Of a stretch of DNA of 64,000 nt, positions 57,954-64,000 are shown piece after piece (position 1 is the first letter of the stretch; each line of letters begins with the position of its first letter). Below the pieces are notes generated by a model, which saw only the letters and a list, made by a program, of their open reading frames with translations, was not told the origin of the DNA and made no database searches. The translations under genes were made by a program, and so were the position numbers. The DNA comes from Cladobotryum mycophilum (lineage: Eukaryota; Ascomycota; Sordariomycetes; Hypocreales; Hypocreaceae), in NCBI GenBank assembly GCA_036429605.1, contig JAVFKD010000010.1, positions 868,001-932,000 of the forward strand, written 5' to 3'.

Positions 57954-58813
57954 TTACTTTCGCAGACTGTCTAGACGTGCCTGAAGGTCATCATCCACCG
58001 GGTCGCTGCCGCCACCCGCGCCTACGGCCTGGGCCACTCTACCCTCCGAAACAGCAGAATTTCCTAAAGCCGTTGGGGTTTCACCGAGCTGTGATAAGTA
58101 AATGCGTCAGTATGCCTGCGCCCAAATTGGAAAAGTAGGGTCCCAATCTTACAGCCTGGTTCAAGTCAATTCCAATCTCTTCCAAGACTTGCTCAACAAC
58201 TTCGTCGCCTTCCTCTTCTACCCCAACGTCCATGGCGTCGTCAACAGCGTCGTCCATCATTTCTTGTCTCTGCTCCATGATGTCGTTTTCTCGTTCGAAT
58301 TCCATGGCGATGCGCTGAAGCTGAGGGAGGTTCATCGACTTGTTCATGCTGCCCAATGCCATTGTTGCGCCCTTCATTGCCTGCATCATCTGTTCGTTGG
58401 TTCGGTAGGTCTGTTGTCGCCATCTCGTCAGCCGCACGCCTCAAGAGGAAGCCGTGACACATTGCATACCTGGAGTCGTAAGGATATCTTTTGCAACTGG
58501 CTTCGCATGCTATAGAATTTCTCGACATATCGTCTCGTACGGACTAAATCCTTTGCCTGGATCTTGCACGCCCCCATCTGCCCATTCTTGGCGCTCGTCT
58601 TGATCTGCTGTATTAGGGTCTTCTCCTGCTTCTCTAGCTTAACGCGGGTCTGGTCGAGCTCTCTGATGGCCTTGTCGAGCATGCGCTGGTTCTTGCGGAG
58701 ACGCTCAGCTGGCGTCATGCGCTTGCCAAAGGCCCATTCCAGGATCTAAACTGCGAATTAGGATTGGTTTCGTCGGAGTAGGTGGGGGATCTGGTGACAT
58801 GGCTCACATTCAT
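57954..58813 (-). CDS. DID4: ESCRT-III subunit Did4/Vps2 (CHMP2A)
   Basis: Did4 polymerises on endosomes with Vps24 and Snf7, recruits the Vps4 ATPase and drives membrane scission in multivesicular-body sorting. Exons 58813-58808, 58745-58470, 58410-58153 and 58088-57954 encode 224 residues, as in other fungi. The Snf7 core begins ILEWAFGKRMTPAERLRKNQ (basic helix 1) and continues through DLVRTRRYVEKFY and MMQAMKGATMALG. An acidic region follows (DDAVDDAMDVG, EEEGDEVVEQVLEEIG) and a C-terminal MIM1 motif (LQARLDSLRK) for Vps4 binding. The first coding exon is only six bases (ATG AAT) followed by a GTGAGC donor. This start reproduces the short N-terminus expected for Vps2, but an annotation program could easily miss it. 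Confidence 0.94.
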
Positions 58814-59357
58814 GTTGATGGACGGGTGAGAGGTTTGCGCGAGTCGAGAATGATGATTAAACGGATTGGTGAGAGTACGTATGTATTAGTAGAGGGAGCT
58901 CCGGTCCACGACAGATGTTTGAAAAGGTTCTGCCTGGCGGATAAAGAAGAATGGATGGTTAACTACGTAACCGGCGTTGTTGATGGTTGCTGTTGGTAGC
59001 GTGCTTGTTGGCTGTAGGCTATCAGGTATAGCGTTCCGTACATTCAGCGCTTCGGCTCCTTCAGCAGCCACTAAAGACCTGCCGGGGTCAATGTGGATTA
59101 ACGATAAGATAACAATAGTTCATCCGATATTCTACCGACACAACCCACCAATCACATAATCAGTCTGGCCATCCGAGGCGTGATTTTGCCGCTCCCTCTA
59201 AAATCCATCATATCATGCAACTTTTTTGAATGGGCAAATCACCTTCGCCGAAGCCCGACGCACGACGCACCTCCAACCTGACATCATCGTCATTTTTGTC
59301 TTACAGCCCGACGAACAGCTCAAGCCCAACGATGTTCCTCGAGGGACCCTCTTCATC
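58814..59357. other. Divergent promoter region of DID4 and FZO1
   Basis: The two genes share 544 bp. No notable repeat. The FZO1 reading frame stays open upstream of its first ATG (from 59226), but that stretch has no ATG in frame. Confidence 0.6.
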
Positions 59358-62076
59358 ATGAGCCAAGAATATTATAACGATAAAGGCAAGGCACCTGCCC
59401 CGCGGGACACAGACCAGGGCACCGAGTCCTCCGATGATATCGCCGCATCTTCAGGTCGCCCAGGCTATATGACTGTCGGCAGCGGATCTGCTTCGGAACA
59501 CGCTGCTCGTCTTCAGAGCTTGCTAGATGCTGATTCTGGATACGGCGGCAGCATCATGGGCGAAGATGGATCTACCTGGGATGGATCGACGGCGCACCAC
59601 GACCGCCCGCAAGCTGCGGCCATCTCGCAGATGTGGTACAACTCCCAGCGAGCTACCCTTGGCCGTTCGATCAATAAGGTGCTAGAACTGCTAAAGAACC
59701 TCCGGGAAATGAACACACAATGGCCAGCGCATTACCCTTCTGTGCAGCGAGCAGCATCCATGACCACCGATAATGCCCCACAACCAGGATTATTACAGAG
59801 ATACTCTACCTATGGAGATATGAACGGGCCCGCAGATCAGCCACCGACTCTTCGAAGGTCCATGACTAACGTTGAGGATGCCGCAGCTGAATCTAGCCGA
59901 GATGCTGAGAATCGACCCGTACCTGAGCCTCGTCTGGTTTCACCTCAAATTGCCCAGGAGTTTTCCGTTTTGAAGCTGGATCTGAAACTGGGAGCGCTTC
60001 ATCAGACCGAACTTGTTCACTCCCTAGAGAAGAGCTCTATTGCTTCCCTCCTTGATGGCAAGATTAGCTCGAGCATCAAACATCTCGTCTCATTGCGAGA
60101 ACGTATCGAGGACACCTCAAGCAAGGTCTTGATCACGGGTGACTTGAACGCTGGCAAGTCGACATTTTGCAATGCTCTGTTACGACGCAAGGTCCTGCCC
60201 GAGGACCAGCAGCCATGCACCGCCATCTTTTGCGAAGTTCTTGATGCGAGGGAAAATGCTGGGGTCGAAGAAGTACATGCCGTGCACAAGGAAACCATCT
60301 ATAACCGAAATGACGAGTCGACCTATGATGTCTTTTCCCTACAGCAGTTGGAGAAGATTGTCATCGATAACGAGACCTATACCCAGTGCAAGGTGTATGT
60401 CAGGGACGTAAGGACAATCGACGAGTCTTTGCTCAACAACGGCGTCGTAGACATTGCTCTGATTGATGCCCCCGGTCTGAACTCGGATACGACAAAGACG
60501 ACAGCCATCTTCGCCCGACAGGAGGAAATCGATGTTGTCGTATTTGTTGTTTCAGCGGCAAATCACTTCACGCAATCCGCCAAGGAGTTTATCTGGGCCG
60601 CTGCCGCCGAAAAGGCCTACATTTTCATCGTCGTCAATGGGTATGATTTTATCAGGGACAAGGAACGCTGCCAAAAGATGATTTTGGATCAGGTTTCCGG
60701 ACTCAGCCCTCGAACCCACAAGGAGTCTTCTGAGCTCGTCCATTTCGTTTCTAGCAATGCCATTCCTATGGGACCATCGCCTCCTGGGGGACCCAGTGGC
60801 GGTAGCGGGAGCGCAAGCGGAGGTGGCGGCGGAGACGACCCAGATTCCGATGGTAAAGGAAAAGGCAAAGACTTGGATAAGATCCGAGATTTCGAGGCTC
60901 TAGAACAGTCATTGCGCAGATTCGTTCTTGAAAAGCGAGCACGGTCAAAGCTTGCACCTGCGAGGACATACCTTCTCAACATCTTGAACGATGTCCAGTC
61001 TCTTGCCACGGTGAACCAAGAAGTTGCTCAGTCCGAATTGGAGCGTGTGACTCGGGAGCTTAGGGAGCTAGAACCTCAGCTAGAGGCAAGCAAGAAAGCC
61101 CGAGGCGAGGTTGGTGATCAAGTCGTTCAAAATATCGAGGATACCTGCAAGGAGATCTATGACCACACCCGTGGCCAACTGAACTCTGCCATTACTTATG
61201 CAGGCAGCGCACAATACGATGTGCCATACCCTGGTATCTTTGGTGCTTTCTCATATGCTGATGACCTCAAGGAGGCAATGCTGTCTCACATTGCCGACGC
61301 TGTCATCAACTGCGAGGAATATGCCCGTGCTCAAACCGTCAGGGGAGTTAACACCATCAAGCAGCTCGGTCTACTCCACGTTGGAGATGAATTCCAGAAC
61401 ATTGTCTTCCGGCCAGACGTCATGTTCCGACGAAAGAAGGATGCTTTGGCCCGCCAGGTTGAAATCTCCACCGAGTTCAGTGACTTTGTAGATTGGTCTA
61501 CCCTGTTGCAGAGCCAGGAGAAGTTTGCTGGTACAGGCATGGCTCTTACTGTTGCTGGTGCACTTGTGCCTCGCATGTTGGGGATGAACTCATGGATAGA
61601 TCATGCAATGACTGCTGGACGCATTCTTGGTAATGAGAACCTGCGCAGGCTCATCCTTCCTGGTATTGCCATTGCTGGTAAGTAACTATTATAATAGCTT
61701 TGGCTTTGTTCATACTAACTATTTCTTAGCCATCGCCGCGTCCGCATACATTCTTCAGCAGATCCCCAAGTCGCTGCCGGTCCGACTTGCTAGCAAAATG
61801 TCCGCCCAGCTCGCCGAGATTGACTACGTTCACTCCAACGCATCCCGCATTTCTACGTCTGTTCGAACAGTGCTCCGCTTCCCAGCCGACAACCTGCGAG
61901 TCGGACTCGAGCAAAGCGTCAAGGCCCTCGGTGTCCGAAGAGACGATACCGTCAAGGTCAAGGGTGAGAGCGAGCGGGCCTTCAAGTTCTTCCGCAGCTT
62001 GGTCGGTGAGTCTCAGGGGCAGAAGGACATGGTTGAGGGAGTGGACCTCGACACCCCGCCTCAGGGTGCGCATTAA
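59358..62076 (+). CDS. FZO1: Mitofusin Fzo1 (mitochondrial outer-membrane GTPase)
   Basis: A dynamin-superfamily GTPase that tethers and fuses mitochondrial outer membranes. Exons 59358-61677 and 61730-62076 give 888 residues, close to other fungal Fzo1 proteins. After a disordered N-terminus and helical bundle (LGRSINKVLELLKNLREM), the GTPase domain carries G1 GDLNAGKST (261-269, Lys267), G2-like QQPCTAIF, G3 DAPG (370-373) and VVNGYDF. A Gly/Ser/Asp-rich loop (SGGSGSASGGGGGDDPDSD) separates it from a heptad-repeat region (SELERVTRELRELEPQLEASKKA). Hydrophobic segments near 730-800 (MALTVAGALVP; LILPGIAIAAIAASAYIL) form the membrane anchor, and the intron (61678-61729) lies inside the second. 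A second coiled coil ends the protein. ATG 59358 is the first in-frame ATG. Confidence 0.95.
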
Positions 62077-62452
62077 AACGGATTTAACGAGATTGCATGA
62101 TGGACTGGCTAGAAGGGACAAAAATTGGCGTTTGAGGAAGGGTGCACACAAAAAAGAACTACGACGAAATGACTTGGTGGTTGGTTGAATTGGAACTTTG
62201 TGGAACAAAAAAAATGACTGAGCGAAGATTGCTCTCCTCTCGTTGATACGATTGTCAAAGTTGTTGCTGGCATAGCGTTATTACGAGTAGTTTTGAACCT
62301 ATGTTTCGGGGCCTCTTCTTGTTTATATTGCTCTTTTTTTCGCGCTCAGTTGCAGCATATTTATATTTCCTACTCCTACTCTTACTCTGAACATGATGGA
62401 TCCTTTTACATTCACTTGCTGTCCCTTTTTTTGTGCTGCTGCTGTGTGTGTC
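62077..62452. other. Convergent 3' flanks of FZO1 and the deaminase gene
   Basis: 376 bp, T-rich, no gene. Confidence 0.7.
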
Positions 62453-63840
62453 TCATGTCCACATAATGTCTCGCAGCCTTTTCTTTTCTTCCTCGTCGCC
62501 AAAGATGTCGTCTATGGCGTCCCGGGCGAGAGCGCAGATCTGGGTCTTGTCTAGTTTAAAGTGCTCTGCTGCGAGGCGGTATTCGTTTGATAGGGGACTG
62601 CCGAAGATGCCGACGTCGTCGGTCTGGGGGATTGTTAGCCACTTTGCTCATAATTGTTTTTTTTCTTCTCGCTTTTGAATGAATGTTTAGTGGTTTGCGA
62701 TGATATGCTCGTGGTAATTCTGGTAAGAGGAGGGGTGGAAGGAGGAAGGGGAGCTCACGGCGAGAGATATCTTGACGCCTTGGATATCCTTCCAGTGTCC
62801 AAGGTGATGTCCCTCGAATCCGCATTTTACCATTTCTGCTTGGACGTTGCAGCTCAGACACAGCTCCAAGCACAATCCTCTCTTTGCAATCTCCGCTTTC
62901 GTCTTCTCGTCTTCGTGTATGACGTGTCCCAGCCTCCTCGGCTCCCAACTCAGCAACGTATCCAGCTCCTCCCGCGAAGCGCTCTCCTCCGTCTCGGCGA
63001 AATGGACCGTCACTTGCAGGCATTTCTCCCTCGCTGCCCTAAACACGGGCGTGAAGAGCGCTACGCCTGTTCCTCCTCCTGGCTTCACGCTCGGATCGCC
63101 GCACAAGTCCAGACCGACGATGCGGCCGTCGTGGGGGATCGTCTCGGCGAGCGAGAGGATGGAGCGGGCGGTCTCGAGGGTGTGGCGGCGGTCGACGGAG
63201 AGGATGAGACGGGTGTGCATTTGGGGGTGGGAAGATTCAAATGATGAGATGGCAGAGAGGAGGATGGATATGTAGGCTGAGGGGGTGAGATGAGCGGTTG
63301 CGCGGGGGGTGGTGCGGAGCTCGAGATAGACCACGCCGTCGGCGAGGAAGTCTGCCAGAACAGAGGTCGTGGTATGACGGATGGAAGCCTCGTCCGTGAG
63401 GAGGTTGTATATGTAACTGCTAAACAGAGGGAAGAATCTGCCATGTTTTTTCTTTCCATGTCAGTTATTCTATCAAATGAGATTTGAGATGAGATTGAGA
63501 TGAAAGGGGGGAGAGAGGGATTATACGTCTTTATGTTATAGTCGTGTTTATCTTCCGGCATGACGAGCAAAGGATCTTCCAGGTCTGTTTCTCCGCTTTC
63601 CTTCTTCCTGAGCCATACCTCGTGAAGGGCTCGACGGGATATACTCCCCGTAAGGTGAGCGTGAAGCTATTCGCAAAGAAGTTAGCATATATATACACAC
63701 TCACACACACATATATATACATGTGTGTATATTCCATCTTTGTCTCTCTACATCATCACATCACTGTGTAAAAAGAAGAAGAAAAGAAAAACAAGTATGT
63801 TACGTGCCTCAATCTTGGGAAGATCTACATAATAGTCCAT
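62453..63840 (-). CDS. Adenosine-deaminase-like protein
   Basis: A member of the metal-dependent adenosine/AMP deaminase family, closest in length and motifs to the ADAL group (N6-methyl-AMP deaminases); the exact substrate is inferred. Exons 63840-63808, 63666-63527, 63437-62759 and 62623-62453 encode 340 residues. The metal-binding HAHLTGS motif starts at His13/His15. It continues with YLELRTTPR, LDLCGDPS, VTVHFAETEES (catalytic-Glu region), RRLGHVIHED (His), CLSCNVQ, and TDD (285-287, metal/catalytic Asp), then SNEYRLAAEHF. The first intron (63667-63807) has a GC donor (GCACGT) and a normal GCTAAC branch and acceptor. Only this junction joins MDYYVDLPKIE to LHAHL in frame. The gene is convergent with FZO1 and its promoter reaches the window edge. 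Confidence 0.92.
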
Positions 63841-64000
63841 CCTTTTAAAAAAATACCTAGTACTAGAGGTGTACTATTACAATGGCGATTCAAGCTTTGT
63901 GTTGTGAGTCTGAAGCGGCCCCCTCTTTAAGGTGCGTTCTGAAGTTGATGCCAGGAAGTTGATGCCCCGCAATCACACCCAAAGAGGAACGGACCTGATT
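63841..64000. other. Upstream region of the deaminase gene at the window edge
   Basis: Only the 5' flank of the deaminase gene is visible; nothing else can be called. Confidence 0.6.

Overview
This is nuclear DNA of a filamentous ascomycete. Almost every gene carries short (about 50-140 bp) GT-AG introns with CTAAC/CTGAC-type branch sites close to the acceptor. The proteins have clear Pezizomycotina architectures, and the intergenic DNA is full of pyrimidine tracts, microsatellites and TACCTAGGTACC-type or TACTCCGTA-type motifs. The overall look is Sordariomycetes and probably Hypocreales, which is an inference. There is no AT-rich repeat-mutated block, no transposon and no CRISPR array.

Layout: I modelled fourteen complete protein genes, one protein gene with two reading-frame breaks, and one tRNA. 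From left to right they are: serine palmitoyltransferase subunit 2 (-), acetoacetyl-CoA synthetase (+), G-protein beta subunit (+), a phosducin-like Gbeta chaperone with two breaks (+), a large acidic single-pass membrane protein of unknown function (+), Ran-binding protein 1 (+), the YEATS/ET protein TAF14 (+), a Zn2Cys6 transcription factor (+), a 1288-residue ADF-H-type cortical protein with a VAEP repeat tract (-), a small Ser/Thr-rich single-pass surface protein (-), a family 25 glycosyltransferase (+), an intron-containing tRNA-Glu(CTC) (+), a PP2C phosphatase of the Ptc1 type (-), the ESCRT-III subunit Did4/Vps2 (-), the mitofusin Fzo1 (+) and an adenosine-deaminase-like enzyme (-).

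The left 26 kb is gene-poor: 5.7 kb precede the Gbeta gene and 6.65 kb separate it from the phosducin-like gene. From 29 kb rightward the genes are closer together. The genes are core functions (sphingolipid synthesis, ketone-body activation, G-protein signalling, nuclear transport, transcription, endosomal sorting, mitochondrial fusion, purine metabolism), not a cluster or operon. The one functional pairing is Gbeta next to its presumed folding chaperone on the same strand.

I found no novel multi-gene system. The points most worth checking are two GC-AG introns, two C5 homopolymer frame breaks in the phosducin-like gene, a signal peptide whose hydrophobic core is itself a microsatellite, introns whose retention would give a different protein, a two-codon first exon, and a small spliced ORF at about 9.5-9.7 kb in otherwise empty DNA.
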